DNA of 64,000 nucleotides from Sipunculus nudus (taxonomy: Eukaryota; Annelida; Sipuncula; Golfingiida; Sipunculidae): positions 27,432,956 to 27,496,955 of the forward strand of contig CM049318.1 in assembly GCA_026874595.1 (NCBI GenBank), read 5' to 3'. A model generated the notes under the pieces. It worked only from the letters and a program-made list of their open reading frames with translations. It was not told the DNA's origin and did not search any database. Each line of letters starts with the position of its first letter. Positions within the stretch are counted from its first letter, which is position 1. This document shows, one piece after another, positions 12,420-25,206 of this stretch. Made by a program: the position numbers and the translations under genes.

Positions 12420-14815
12420 ACAAGGCCTACAGGCCTAATGCGAACCTGTGCATTGGGAAATACACCAGGTATAATGCTTCAATGCTGGACCATTACTTTT
12501 CATGTATATGAACAATGCAAGTACTAAAGATTTTGAAGAAGAAACAATTACAAAAACATCACTGCTGAAATTCTGGCTTGGGTGCACACAACACAAAAAC
12601 AATTGTAGCTGGCACCACCAGTCTTGTATACAATGAAGCTATCAGAAATATACACATATGCCAATTATCAGACTAATATATCAAACCCCTCCTGAGAAAT
12701 AAGCAGGGACACACATCGTGCAAAAATTATTGTAGGTGGCACCACCAGTCTTATATATAACAAAGCTATTCGATATGTATAAATATGCCCAATTTCAGGC
12801 TGATATATCAAATTCCTCTGTAGAAATAAGCAGGCACACACACTGTGCAAAAGTCAATGTACGTGGCACCACCTGTCTTGTTAATGAGAATACCATCAAA
12901 GACGCATAGACAAGTCAAAATATCAGTCCAATACATCAAACTTCCCCAGAGTCTGATGCACTGGGCTGACAAGGCTTAGGTGAGTAAGGCAGTTGCCCCC
13001 GAGTGACCTGTGACAAATTGCTGCCTCAAGCTACTGCACTGAGTGCACTCTTGACCTGCACCTGGCTAGACAGAGGGAACTTTTGACCTGTACCTGGCTG
13101 CACTGAGTGAACTCTTGACCTGTTGCATAATCTGACACAGTTGGCAGTCTGCCAAAGCTATAAATAGAATGCAGCTACTGCACTGAGTGAACTCTTGACC
13201 TATACCTGGCTGCACTTCTTCCAATCCTGGCACTGTGCCAAAACTATTTATAGAGCTGACAACATCTTGGCTAATGGCCAACATCAAGGCACTGCCAATC
13301 TGCCAATGGTAAACCAAGTGCTGCCATCTGAACACAAAAGTGGTCCCTACTTGAAATAACTTTGAAATTTATTTTCCCAATACAAAATGCTTTTCAGCTG
13401 ACTTTTTATAAAAAGAAATCAGGAATATATGTAAAATTATAACGAATGCATACTGAATGCAAAATTTAAATACAGATATATCTCATTGATGACAAATTCT
13501 TGAATTAAGTTGAATAGGGATACCAATTATTTATAATCCACGTACAGTTGTCTTTATATAGCCACATAGAGCTGAATATCCATGACTGTAACATTGCCTG
13601 GTATGATAAATAACTTAAATCATAAATCTAAATTTTTTTAAAAGCTTTTAAAAAACTTTCTTGTCAATATTAACCAAAGATAACCTGAAATCTAAATCTC
13701 TAGTGGCATGGTGTAATAGATGCTGATAAACTGGTGCCGGGCTAGATGTAATAGCATCACACAGCTAACTTATATGGTAAAATGACTCAATTCAATCTCC
13801 ATAATTCAGCCAAAAATCATTCATGTTGAACCATTAATGACAATTATTGCAAGAATTATTGTAGGAATTATTCTTGTAAAATATTTAACAAACTGGCTCC
13901 AGTGGCATCAGTCGAAAAATCTTTCGCAGGTTTATAACTCATATAGGACAATACAGCAAACTGGCTAAGTTCCTGTTACTCCGCCAAAAAGCACTGAACC
14001 AAAACCATTTGAACAAACTTGAATTATCAACATCTGAGGATAACTAATGTGTGAGATTTAAGATTTTGGCCCAGTGGTTTTTTGAGAAGAAGATCTTTGT
14101 AGCCACTAAGCTAAAATGGGCTGTTATGGCATATGACTAAATTCAGCTTCCCATAACTTAGCCAAAAGTCACTGAAAAGAGACCATTTGAACAAACTTCA
14201 GAAAGCACTACCCTAGGATCATTCCTGTGCGATATTAAACATTTTGGCCATAAGGTTTCAGAGAAGAAGTTTTTTGTAGCCCTCAGTGTGATACAGGCAC
14301 TGATGACCCTGTACAAAAAAGGCCGATGCAGGTGGCTCCACCAATACCTCAATTTCAGATATGACCTATGTTACCAACATTGGCATAAAATTTGGTGATG
14401 ATAGCTACAGCCCTTTCTGAGATTTAAATTTTAATACGTTTTTTTGCACAGTTAACAAAGTTCAACCTCCTGTATCTCGGCCAAAAATCTCCGAACTGGA
14501 ACCATTCAAACAAACTTGAGAAAGATTGTTCCAGGGATCATTTCTGTGAAATATTGGACAATTTGGTTGGACAGTTTCAGAGAAGAAGATTTTTAAAGCT
14601 TTTTTTAGCTTTTTCCCTATAAAATCTAAGAAAATGCAGTTAGAAAAAAAATAAACAAAATCTGATATAGTTTTTTGGATGACTGATTATTTGCAAAAAA
14701 TTTGATGATGCTAGCTCCTGCTGTTTTTGAGATAGCTATGGTTAACTTACAGACGACGCACGACAGACGACGCATGATGCCGCACCATCGCATAAGCTCA
14801 CAGGTACGCTAAAAA
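12420..14815 (+). mobile_element. Inverted-repeat-ended element, copy 2 (~2.4 kb)
   Basis: Left end ACAAGGCCTACAGGCCTAAT then GCGAACCTGTG (12440-12450); right end CACAGGTACGC (14799-14809) followed by TAAAAA. The interior has decayed GGTGGCACCACC units (12600-12880) and shares its right third with the copies ending at 5250 and 27564. Its right end stops about 10 bases from the splice donor of M18. Confidence 0.68.
13020..13260 (+). repeat. Imperfect local repeat, CTGCACTGAGTGAACTCTTG
   Basis: Three or four imperfect copies of an ACTGCACTGAGTG-ACTCTTGACCT phrase, interspersed with related GGCAGTCTGCCAA phrases. Specific to this copy of the element, so it arose after insertion or is a variant core. 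Confidence 0.6.
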
Positions 14816-14825
14816 CAAAACTGAC

Positions 14826-15263
14826 CTAGTGGCTGGGTGAACTCCCATACTCCAATTTGACCTTCCGTTGCTATGGAGATAGCATTGATAGGCCTAGGAT
14901 TGTCATCTCGGTAATACATAATAATTCGACTTCCAGGGAACCCTCCACGACCAACCTCGATTATACCATTATCCCAGGAGATCCAAAAGTAGTTGAAGGT
15001 TGTGGCTGATAATATATTTGGCGTGGGTTCTGATGCAACATTTGAGCCATTGTATTCTCGTCGAATGGCTGACCTGGTATTACCCCAGCCTCCGAGGACA
15101 ACCTCATAAGCCTCTGTTCGGTATACTCCTTTGTACCTGGCCAGTACGATATGGGCGTCTGCCCCAGCCTTGATACGCATAACGATAGATGTCTGACTGC
15201 GGACTGACCTCCACGCCAACTCATAGTTGTACCTGTCCATAGTGTAGAAACGAGCTGTTTTAC
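14826..15263 (-). CDS. Module M18, single-exon Methyltransf_FA domain
   Basis: A complete phase 1-1 exon: IKAGADAHIVL, YEVVLGGWGNTRSAIRR, ILSATTFNYFWISW, EVGRGGFPG and GVWEF. Both conserved cysteines are absent (Gly and Ala instead). The donor (GTCAGT) lies only ~10 bases from the end of a transposable element (12420-14815). Confidence 0.93.
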
Positions 15264-15500
15264 CTGCAAAAAAATCAGTTGGGGAATAAAATTAGTTGTC
15301 TTAAATAAAAAGGCACCCAATTCTCTTTCACTATAAAGATGACCAGGCTGAGAAGATTGACACTATATATAAACTGCATGGATCTACACAGACTGCTCAC
15401 ACACATACGCACATGGAAAGAAAAACATTATTGGAGCATTTTCTTTCAAACTACAATAATGTCAATGGTAACATTAGGACAGTATATGTGACAACTAGAA

Positions 15501-16665
15501 TACGAGTAGTCGACAAGCAACTACGTGTATCCCCCTAAATCAGAGTGGAACGGGTGAAGTGAGGCATGGATTGAGTGGCAAGGGGAAATAGAGTGATGTG
15601 TTGCATATGAGCATGGATGTCTGCAGCCAAATGGTGTATGTAGGTTGCACCACCTACCACAAAATCCAGAAAGCCATCCAAGTTGTATACATATGCAAAA
15701 TTTGAGGCAGATAAGTCAAACCACTATATGTTTATGAGTGATTTGAGCCCGTGGCAGACAAACAGATGGACGCTGTGCAAAAATGGTTGAAGGTGGCGCC
15801 ACCAGTTTTGCATATGATAAAGAGCTATGTGAGAACTATACACATGCAAAACTTGGGCCTAATCGGTCAAAGGGTTCCCAAGATGTAAGCTTGGATGTCT
15901 GCAGCGTAAACGTGAATGTAGGTGGCGCCACCTGTCCTAAAATCAGAAAAGCTATCCAGGATGTATACGCATGCCGAATTTCAGGTGAATTAGTCAAATC
16001 ACTGCAGAGATATGAGTGATTTTATCCCATGGCAGACAAACAGACGAGAGCTTTGCAAAAATGGCTGCAGGTGGCGCCACCAGTTTTGCGTATGATAAAG
16101 AGCTATGTGAGATCTATACCCATGCAAAATTTTGGCCCAATCGGTCAAACGGTTCCCGAGATATGAACTTGGATGTCTGCAGCGTAAACGTGAATGTAGG
16201 TGGCGCTTCCTGTCATAAAATCAGAAAGCTATCCAGGATGTATACGCATGCCGAATTTCATGTGAATTAGTCAAATCACTGCAGAGATATGAGTGATTTT
16301 AACCCAAGGCAGACGAACAGATGGACACTGTGCAAACATGGTTGCAGGTGGCGCCACCATTTTTTGTGTATGTTATAAAGCTCTCCAAGGGCTACATTTG
16401 TGCAAAAAAATTTTCCTGATCCGTCAAACAGTTCCCGAGATATGTGGGTTTATGTGTGGAAACAGACGCACAAACGGACGCAGAGCGCAGAGGAAAGGTC
16501 AGAGGTCAAAACAAAATCGGGGCGCAGCAGTTCACATGTGACCCGGACAAAATCCCGGGTTTCGTAAAATTCCGCCCAGCGGTTAGGGAGGAGTTCTCCG
16601 GACACCTACGCGGCGGCGTGCAGCTGAAAACATAGTATCCGCAAAACTCTGTTTTGGCGGATACA
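15501..16665 (+). mobile_element. Element with GTATCC / GGATAC inverted ends, copy 1
   Basis: Left end GTCGACAAGCAACTACGTGTATCC; right end TTTTGGCGGATACAATTA. The related copy at 45001 starts GTGTATCCGCCAAAA, the exact inverse of this right end. The interior has several GGTGGCGCCACC units near 15795, 15925, 16073 and 16347, close to those of the 2201 family. Confidence 0.7.
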
Positions 16666-17069
16666 ATTATTTGTTTCTTTTGATACAAAAGAAAAAAAAT
16701 AAAACTAAACTCTGCTGATCAAACTATATCTATAATAAATGGTTTCTATAAAAATGCAAAATGTGAGATATTCTGAAAGTGAAAGAACATAGAAAGTTCC
16801 AGCATCAACCACATCTATAAACCTAGTTAATAAGAATGCTAAAGAAATAATGCTGATTTAAAAACTTTATTATTATCTTTGGATTAAAGATTAGACCATC
16901 CAGTTTAAAGGAGCACCAAAAAAATAGACACTGCAAGGCAGTGGGTCTCAAGTTCTTTTAAACTTTTCACCAACCATCTTGGCAATAACCAGATCAAAGC
17001 ATTTTATATATATAGTCCGTCCCACCAAGAGGTGCTTATTTATTTTTGGTTATAATTATGAAATGCTAA

Positions 17070-17155
17070 TACAGTGGAACCATGCCTTGCGACCACCCTA
17101 AAATTACAACCACCCTACAATTACAATCACTTGGTGATTGTGGGGTTCCACTGTA
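17070..17155. mobile_element. Tiny MITE, 86 bp, TACAGTGGAACC ends
   Basis: A perfect 12-base inverted pair TACAGTGGAACC / GGTTCCACTGTA, with TA at each end as expected for Tc1/mariner/pogo-type insertions. Only ~60 bases of interior, including a short ACCACCCTA repeat. Confidence 0.75.
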
Positions 17156-18040
17156 TTTCTGTTCAGCCTGTTACAATGGCTAAATATTATACGGACTCTA
17201 GTAACAGAGAAGGAATGTTAAACTTACTGAAATATATACTCAGCACCTTTCTCAGGGATAATAATACTTTGAAATTTTCACCTTTCCAATGGAAAGGCAT
17301 TTAAACAGATTTGCCTTTCCATGGAAATTGCCATTTTATTACAGACGCATCCTACCATCATAGCAAACTATCAGTCACACTTCGCTTAGTGTAAACCTGA
17401 TATTGGCATCTTCCATGCAATCCTACATGCACAGTTGCATGCAAAAAAGAACTGAATGTTTTCAACAGAAACACTGTCTTATCAGAAACATAATTTTGTA
17501 GTGAAAAAAACCCAGGAAAATATAGGAAATGAGGGCCCTAATGCCAAAATGTATAAAAAATTATAAACTTTCTCTAGGAAATTATAGGAAATACAGGAAG
17601 TCGGTGGAACACCACCTGTTAACTATTTCATTTTTGTGTCAGCTTTGTTACTACTTATCAGCTCATAATGTGGAAAAGATCTAAGTGTTCAACTTTCAAA
17701 CAGACTGGTACAAAATTAAAAATGTCTTTCTGTGCACCTGTTTGTCTGTCTGAGACAGGCGGAAAGGCGTTATTACGACCCCTGCTGCTAGATAAATTCC
17801 TCATGTAGTGACAGTACAGGATGGTATAAGACTTTAAGATGATCAAACAATGGCCTGATGTCCGAAAATATATTAGCTATGCACTTTTTGAGTACATCAA
17901 AAAGTACTCTTTATTACATGTATATGCATACATAAAATGATGTAATCAGAAATTAAATGCACGAGGAAAATTATGTACCACTACATGTCTTCTTGTCATC
18001 ATTTATTACATTACTGTAATCGACTAGACTTGTTCAGTAC

Positions 18041-18182
18041 CTTGCAGGGTATCAAACTGAAATTCTCCAGCTATGCTGCGAGACAATTGACTGACTCCGA
18101 ATGTAATGCCATCAGTAAACAGGGAGTCAGCTTCCTGGTATTCAAGTATCACGTTGTCGCTGATGTTGGTGCTCTGACCAAG
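18041..18182 (-). CDS. Module M17, second exon
   Basis: Starts phase 0 (AATTTCAG) with LGQSTNISDN in place of V-G-R-G, then ITFGVSQLSRSIAGEFQF. Ends phase 1 (GTACTG). Weakly conserved, but length, phases and the G-E-F ending match the equivalent exons of M8 and M10. An N-I-S sequon is present. Confidence 0.84.
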
Positions 18183-19015
18183 CTGAAATTATATACAAAC
18201 ACTGATGTCAAACTTTTTTTTTTTTACAAAATTTGGGTGTATTCATTATGAACACGATTTTTCCATTCTGACTTTACACAGGCCTGACTGAAGGTGAATG
18301 AAATAATTTTATTTAGCATATCTATAATGGTGATAAAGCTGATAATTAATATTATTTGTAGTTTGTAATTACAAAAATAACTTTACTGATTAATTTGACT
18401 GGGTGCTGATGTTAATGACTTAAGCAGCAATTGCTTGTTTTACTATGCAGAGAAGTATAGATCAGATTTACTTACAGCTGACTGATATAGGCACAACCAC
18501 ATTACTAAAACTTTATGCCCTCAGCATGTCAAAAATAGAGTAAAATGCTCATTGGTTGGCTCTCTGCATGCATAATCATCATACAGATGAAGACTGGTCA
18601 AAAAAATTGTGGTACACCAGAACCTCAATTTTCCAAATAGTCAATGATCTGAATTGAAATTGAGATCTTATATTTTATTTAGGCATAGTTCAATACTCTT
18701 ATATCCAATGTATCAGTTATCCTGACACAGATGAAGTCCTCTGAACATTTCAGAGACTTTAGTCACTATTGTATGATATCACAATGACTGTGAGGTTAGA
18801 AACATAGTTCCCAGCATTGTACGAGAACGGAATTCTCTGATACAAACATTGGTACAGTAAGCACCATTCATCTGAATACCATTTACCTTAAAAATCATTA
18901 ATCTGATATAAAAAACTGAAAACTGATTGTTATCCAAAATCTTAACAATGAACAAAAATTTGAAAATTTTGTTAAAATAATTCCATTCAAATGTATAAAG
19001 ACTTGCAGGCTTTAA

Positions 19016-19253
19016 TAAGGCCAATAAAAATAAAAGGTATGGTTCTCAGGCATCGCCCACATCAATTTTAACCCCCCCCCCCCCCCCATCAAAATTGTTT
19101 ATTTTGATTCTCAACAGCTCCAGTGGCTCGGCCATGTCTTTCAAGAAAAAAAATAATACAATTTTGATAAAATTTCCTTTGTTTTGTAGCGCATTTATTT
19201 GTTTAGCAAAAAAAAAGGTGCCTGAGAACCAAACCCTGATTTTTTTTGCCTTA
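19016..19253. mobile_element. MITE with GGTATGGTTCTCAGGCA ends, second copy
   Basis: Starts TAAGGCCAATAAAAATAAAA then GGTATGGTTCTCAGGCA, and ends TGCCTGAGAACCAAACC then a T-run and GCCTTA. Same family as 4403-4738. It includes a 16-base C run (19072-19087). Confidence 0.72.
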
Positions 19254-19986
19254 CACAAATCTATTTTCCAAGACCAATAAGCAGCATTTCAATATATTTC
19301 ATATCGATCACTGATTAAGTTTGTAGATCACTTCACTAAAATGTTGCTGTCAAGGTATATTTTAGTCTGTCAGTATTTGATAAAATCCAATATTTTGCCA
19401 ATCAAGATGAATCCTGGGATATCAGTTATCTGAAAGATTGTTTCTCCAAACCAAAACCCATTCTCCTGATCTTTTTTTGATAAAAAGCCCTCCACTGTGT
19501 TCTCTTAAACATAGTCCAATAATCCGATGTTCAGATATGAGACAAAATATGACAGACTGGACACTATCTCTTCTGGGTCAATTTATCTTGCTTTTCCCTG
19601 ATTTGATTGATTTTTGCCATATTCCCTAATTTGTCTTTAATTCAGGGTTCCTACATTCTTAGATGATAAGATTATTATTTTTCACCAATTGAAACAACAA
19701 TTTGTGACCTTTACCTTCAAAGGCTTTGGGTATTTTAGCACGAACTGTGATTATCATGATTCATGAAATCATAATTAAATTATCAACACAGAGACAGGCA
19801 TAAAAAAAAACTTCAGACAGCCTGGAAATAAAATTTTATTACTATTTGAAAATTCCTAAATAAGCATGACTTTTTAAGAAATGAATTTAAATTTTCAACT
19901 TTTTCAGGGCATGGGAATCCTGATTAGTGAAAAAGGAAAACTCATATTCCAGGTTTCCACTGATTTCCATGAATGCTTGGACTTAC

Positions 19987-20297
19987 TCTGAGGTTGTGTG
20001 AGTTTAGGGTCACCCAGAAGTCCACAAAGTAGTTGCAGCTAAGGATGTATGGCGTCTGGACCTCCTTTAGTAAACGTTTTGTGGTGGCGTTATCGTAGCG
20101 GTAAACTTTAGTCATTGTGTTTTCATTAGAACCAATCTCAAACTGATATTGCCTGTTGTCTGGCGTGTCTGGTCTTTCAAGCAGCTCCACAATCGCATAT
20201 GAGCATGCCTTGACCTTGAACTTGAAACTACGTCTATCGAAGGACACAGACACACGTCGTTCATCTCCTGGGTCAGTTTTCACCATGTATATGTCTC
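19987..20297 (-). CDS. Module M17, first exon
   Basis: A divergent module start: DIYMVKTDPGDERR, KVKACSYAIVEL, YQFEIGSNENTMTKVYR, YILSC, FWVTLNSHNLR. Phase 1 start (TTTACAG), phase 0 end (GTAAGT) before the V-G-R-G position. Joins 18041-18182. Confidence 0.9.
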
Positions 20298-21627
20298 CTG
20301 TAAACAATGGGGAAAAAAATTTAATTACTTTCAGGACCCCTCCAAAGATTTCTCAGACCACTATAATACCATTTCTTTCACACCTATTACAAATGTAAAA
20401 ACCTCAATCAATTTCTATTTTTAAAATTAAATATTAAAGTATGAATCATTCTATTATCAATATCAGGAGTATACAAAATTTTTTAGTTTTAAATTTTAAA
20501 AGTATCAAGTTGCAACACAGTAAGAATTGAAATGATAAAGTATGTACCAAGTGGTTGAAATACATAATTAAAATGATGCAAGAACTGTAATCATAAAATG
20601 GCAACTGTCAGTTCTTCAGGAATTGGAATTACAAAGTGTAAACTGTCAATAATGAAAGAAATGAAATATAAAATGTCAATCATTAACACTGCAAGAGTTT
20701 ATGCTAGTGTCGATTGTCAGTACTACAATAACAGAGATTAGTATCAACTGTCAACAATGCAAGAACCGGAATTATTGTGAAATATTTGGAATTACAAGTC
20801 TCAAGTGACAATACTGCAATAATTGGTATTATGCGGATTTACTGAATACATCAATAATGGGTTGTTTTCAAATCAACTGAATTGGTTGCACCCACGTAAA
20901 CCAACCGATTAGCAAACACTTGTCCACATAATGGAATGCCCACTTTATAATCAGGCAGGTCAATTTGTCAGTTTGGTTGGGAAAGGCTGCCTGTAGTAGC
21001 CAGGTAGTCAAATAACACAGTGTAATATATACTTAATATAACTGTATATTTCAAGGAACTATTATCCTGTGTCTGTAAAAGCCAGCTGCCTGCATTTTGC
21101 AGGTGGTCACACAGATAGGTTAGATTGTATTGAATAATTGTCACACCACTAAACAAGCAAATTCCTGGAATTTATGTTCTTCCCTTCTGCCCCTTCTTAT
21201 ATTAGCTTCCTGTGATCTTCATGCTTGCCTTCTCAATATGTTTAAGTTTTTATTTTCCCCTAAAGATGTCTCCACATGCCACAGTGCTTGTGTTTTAGTT
21301 TGCATTTTCTCCTGAAGATGTCTCCACATGTCATAAGTTTTTTTATGAATTTGGAACAACAGGAGAAATTATTTGTTTGTTTTGGAGCTGGTGATAATAA
21401 ATTTTCAGACAGAGTCCAAAACTAATCCCAACCAAGGTATGCATGAGAGCAATCAGTGAGCCAAATTTGAATGAAATCGGATAATATAAAGGAAAGTTAT
21501 CATCTGGGAATGAAGACCTAAAGGACTGACAGACAGACAGAAAGACAGACAGAGCAAAATCAATGTCCCCCGTTCCGCATAAGAGGGGGACAACAATGGG
21601 AATTCTGAAGGAGCAGCACCAGCTTAC
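20298..21627. other. Intron between M16 and M17
   Basis: AT-rich, with a short (GACA)n run near 21530-21555 beside GTTCCGCATAAGAGGGGGAC, which looks like the end of a decayed element. No exon-like stretch found. Confidence 0.5.
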
Positions 21628-21888
21628 CGTCATAATGGTAGAACTCCCATTCTCCGGGAGCATTATCATTGGATGATATACCAATTGCATTCACATCTTT
21701 AGTTTCTGGGTCTTGCCAATGCACAACTCGACGATTACCGACCTGAGGTCCGATTCCTGCCTCAATTAGACCATTCCTCCAGCTTACCCAGAAATATCGA
21801 AGTTCTGAGTCACTCAGAATGTTTTGAGTCTCAGCCAAGGCTTTCTGTTCACCCCCAAGCCCTGTTCTGATGATTGTCTCTCTGTTTC
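21628..21888 (-). CDS. Module M16, second exon
   Basis: Encodes NRETIIRTGLGG, NILSDSELRYFWVSW, EAGIGPQVG, WQDPETKDVN and APGEWEFYHYD. Phase 1 at both ends (TTCCCAG, GTAAGC). The cysteine of I-L-S-C is aspartate, matching loss of its partner in the first exon. Confidence 0.9.
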
Positions 21889-21999
21889 CTGGGAACAGAA
21901 TGAAAATATAATTATAATATAATATTATGATTAATATTATAATTATAATAATCAATATTAAAATTAAAATATGATCAAAAGAAAACAATATAATAAAAC

Positions 22000-23880
22000 T
22001 AGATGTGTCGGTACGACACGAATGCCCCCGCCTGGGGCAAATTAGAAACATTTGTTAAATTTTGTAAAATTTTTTTTAAGTTCAGGAGGTGTTGTATGGT
22101 CAAAAGTAGGTCAAGAAGGGCAAAATGCAAACTCGATCTGTAACGGGTCATTATCAAGGAACACACCAAAAATCAAGCCAGTATGCAGGCACTGTGAAAA
22201 AAAGTCCATACATGTGCATTTTTCATAAAAAATTCTCGTTCATGAAATTTTCTATGTTCAGGATCTGTCATATGGTCAAAAATAGGTTAACTGGGATGAA
22301 ACGCGAACTTGACCTTTAAGTGGTCATTATGCGCCTACAGACCAAACATTGGGCCAGTATCTGTAAGCATTGTATTGCGAAACTAGAATATTAGCAAAAG
22401 CTGGTAATCAGTTATAAATTTAAATTGGAGAGGTATGTACCATGTTTTATAACAATCCACCAAATGCTTCCTGAGAAATATCCCCCTAAGTTTTTTTTCT
22501 ATACTAAGCTCTGTGACCTTGAAAAGTAGGTCAAGACCACCCATCTTTGAACCTGACCAAGATTTTGTAAATATGATGCAAAAGCACTGAAGTAATGAAG
22601 TTCTTCAGTTGAATACCTTTGGAGATATCCTGCACAAAGGCCAAAATTGAAAAATCCGATAAAATTTCATTAAAAAATCAGAAATTGCAGGTGACGCCAC
22701 CAATATTGTGCAGAACATACAGACCATCAGTCCCAATGATCATAGTAAGTTTTGTGAAAATCCACACAATGGTTCCTGAGATATAAGCTTCTGAGGGTTT
22801 CTATAATCAGCTCTAAAATGTAGAAAAAATGGGTCAAGGTCACCCATCTTCGAACTTGACTGAGATTTTATCGATATTTATCTTCACTGATGAAATAAAA
22901 TTCCAACGGTGAATCCTTTTAGAGATATCCCGCTCACAAGGTAAAAGTTAACAGATGCGGAACGGACAGACGGACGGACGGACATCGACAGACAGATGGA
23001 CGGATAGACGGACAGCTTGTGTGACGACAATAGCCCATCAGCCTATGAGCTGAGGGCTAAAAACGGCTGTACATGTACATTTGTCATAAAAATTAATTTT
23101 CATGAAATTTTCTATTTTTAGGAGCCGTAAAACAATCAAAATGAGGTCAACCGGGACGAAACGCGAACTCGATCTGTAACTGGTCATTATCTGCATACAC
23201 ACCAAAAATCAGGCCAATATCTGCAAGCATTGTGAAAAAAAGTCCGTACAGGTGTATTTGTCATGAAAATTTCTATTTTTCATGAAATTTTCTAAGTTAA
23301 GGAGCCATAAAACGGTCAAAAGTAGGTCAACCTGGACGAAACGCAAACTCGATCTGTAACTGGTCATTATCTGCCCACACACCAAAAATCAGGCCAATAT
23401 CTGCAGGCATTGCGAAAAAAAGGCCGTACATGTGTATTTGTCATGAAAATTTCTATTTTTCATGAAATTTTCTAAGTTTAGGAGCCGTAAAACAGTCAAA
23501 AGTAGGTCAACCGGGACAAAACGCGAACTCGACCTGTAACTGGTCATTATCTGCCAACACACCAAAAATCAGGCCAATATCTGCAGGCATTGCGAAAAAA
23601 AGTCCGTACATGTGTATTTGTCATGAAAATTTCTATTTTTCATGAAATTTTCTAAGTTTAGGAGCCGTAAAACAGTCAAAAGTAGGTCAACCGGGACAAA
23701 AAGGCAAACTCGATCTGTAACTGGTCATTATCTGCCCACACACCAAAAATCAGGCCAATATCTGCAGGCATTGCGAAAAAAAGTCCGTACAACTGTTTTA
23801 TTTCGGAAGGACGTAAGGACGGAATGACGGACATGGCTAAAACTATATGCCCCGGCCATTTTGTGGCGGGGGCATAATAA
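22000..23880 (+). mobile_element. 180-base tandem-unit element with GGCGGGGGCAT ends
   Basis: Left end ACTAGATGTGTCGGTACGAC running into ATGCCCCCGCC; right end GGCGGGGGCAT. The core has exact 180-base periodicity (CATGAAATTTTCT at 23100, 23280, 23460, 23640). A different repeat end (CTATGAGCTGAGGGCTAAAA, near 23040) interrupts it. Intronic, no protein. Confidence 0.72.
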
Positions 23881-24284
23881 GAAAATATTATACAGTATAA
23901 TGAAATAATATCTAATACTGATATATAATAATAAGATTACAATGAATTACACAAATATGTTTTGATATAACTGTTTAACTTATTAAACAGGCAGTGTTTT
24001 TTAAGTTAGTTTTAGTGAATAAAGTACCTAATAATAGCTTCAAAACTGATGAGATCATGTAATGTATTGGTAAGAATTTTCTACAAAGCTATAGAAAGTT
24101 AAGGAATACACAAAGACTTGTAACTCAAAATTTGGAACTATATTCCTATCAGCTATAACAATATATATTACACAAAGTATGATCATACAAATCTTTGAGT
24201 TCATAAAATGAGTGAAAAGATCTATCTTTCCCATGGAAAAAGTGTAGTTCTGCTAAATATGGAAAAATTCTCTAGGTAACAAGA

Positions 24285-25145
24285 GCACCGCAAACGGTGG
24301 AAAATATGCCTGTCGTGTAATTGGTGACCTCTGACCTCATTAAATGTGCACAAATTTTGCAGAGAATGTAATTCAGGTGAGAATATCTATTTGTAAATAT
24401 TTATATTGGGTGTTATCAAAATCAATAAGATTTGGGGTAATTCACTATGGTGCATCAAAACTCTGGTGACCTCTGACCCCATGAAATATATGTGTGGATT
24501 TAGCTGGAAACAAAAATTAGGCAGGATGTTACACTGATTAATATTTCTTTTTTTTTGTTTAATCACAATCCACCTTTATCCTCTTAAGAAATCATGGCAT
24601 AACCACAAAGTAGCCTATTGAAATTTTAACTTATTAAAAATGTGTTGATTTTGTCCATAATCAAACCCAGGTGAGATAATCTTTTGGTAAGTAGTTATGG
24701 TGAATTTTGTGAAAAACCATCAATGCCCCAGTAAGTAAATGTGCACAAATTTTGCAGAGAATGTAATTCAGGTGAGAATATCTATTTGTAAATATTTATA
24801 TTGGGTGTTATCAAAATCCATAAGATTTGGGGTAATTCACTATGGTGCATCAAAACTCTGGTGACCTCTGACCCCATGAAATATATGTGTGGATTTAGCT
24901 GGAATCGAAAATTAGGCAGGATGTTACACTGATTAATATTTCTTTTTTTTTGTTTAATCATAATCCACCTTTATCCTCTTAAGAAGTCATGGCATAACCA
25001 CAAAGTAGCCTATTGAAATTTTAACTTATTAAAAATGTGTTGATTTTGCCCTTAATCAAACCCAGGTGAGATAATCTTTTGGTAAGTAGTTATGGTGAAT
25101 TTTGTGAAAAACCATCAATGCCCCAGTAAGTAATTGTGGCGACAG
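24285..25145 (+). repeat. Element with a 395-base tandem duplication
   Basis: Starts ACAAGAGCACCGCAAACGGTGG. Bases 24346-24740 are repeated almost perfectly at 24741-25135, with only scattered single-base differences. A related single copy lies at 37628-38180 with the phrase GGTGACCTCTGACCTCAT. Confidence 0.82.
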
Positions 25146-25206
25146 AAAGAGTTAATGGTCGGACCTGGGTGTATATCATAATACGTCTTGTCATAGATGA
25201 CTATAT

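Larger units (their letters stand above)
15264..18040. other. Intron between M17 and M18
   Basis: Holds the GTATCC element and the 86-bp MITE. At 17425-17610 it holds a diverged dispersed repeat (TATAGGAAATTATAGGA) also seen at 10760-10990. The rest shows nothing I recognise. Confidence 0.6.

Noticed and set aside
15783-16541. Several 75-85 residue open frames with a repeated G-G-A-T-S-F-A-Y-D pattern, also at 25930-26154 and 2932-3117.
   Set aside because: They follow the ~278-base tandem repeat units, whose length is not a multiple of three. The frames break and restart, have no splice context and appear on repeat DNA only.
23100-23820. Regularly spaced repeats considered as a CRISPR array.
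   Set aside because: Units are 180 bases and similar throughout, with no short repeat plus unique spacer pattern. The context is an animal intron.
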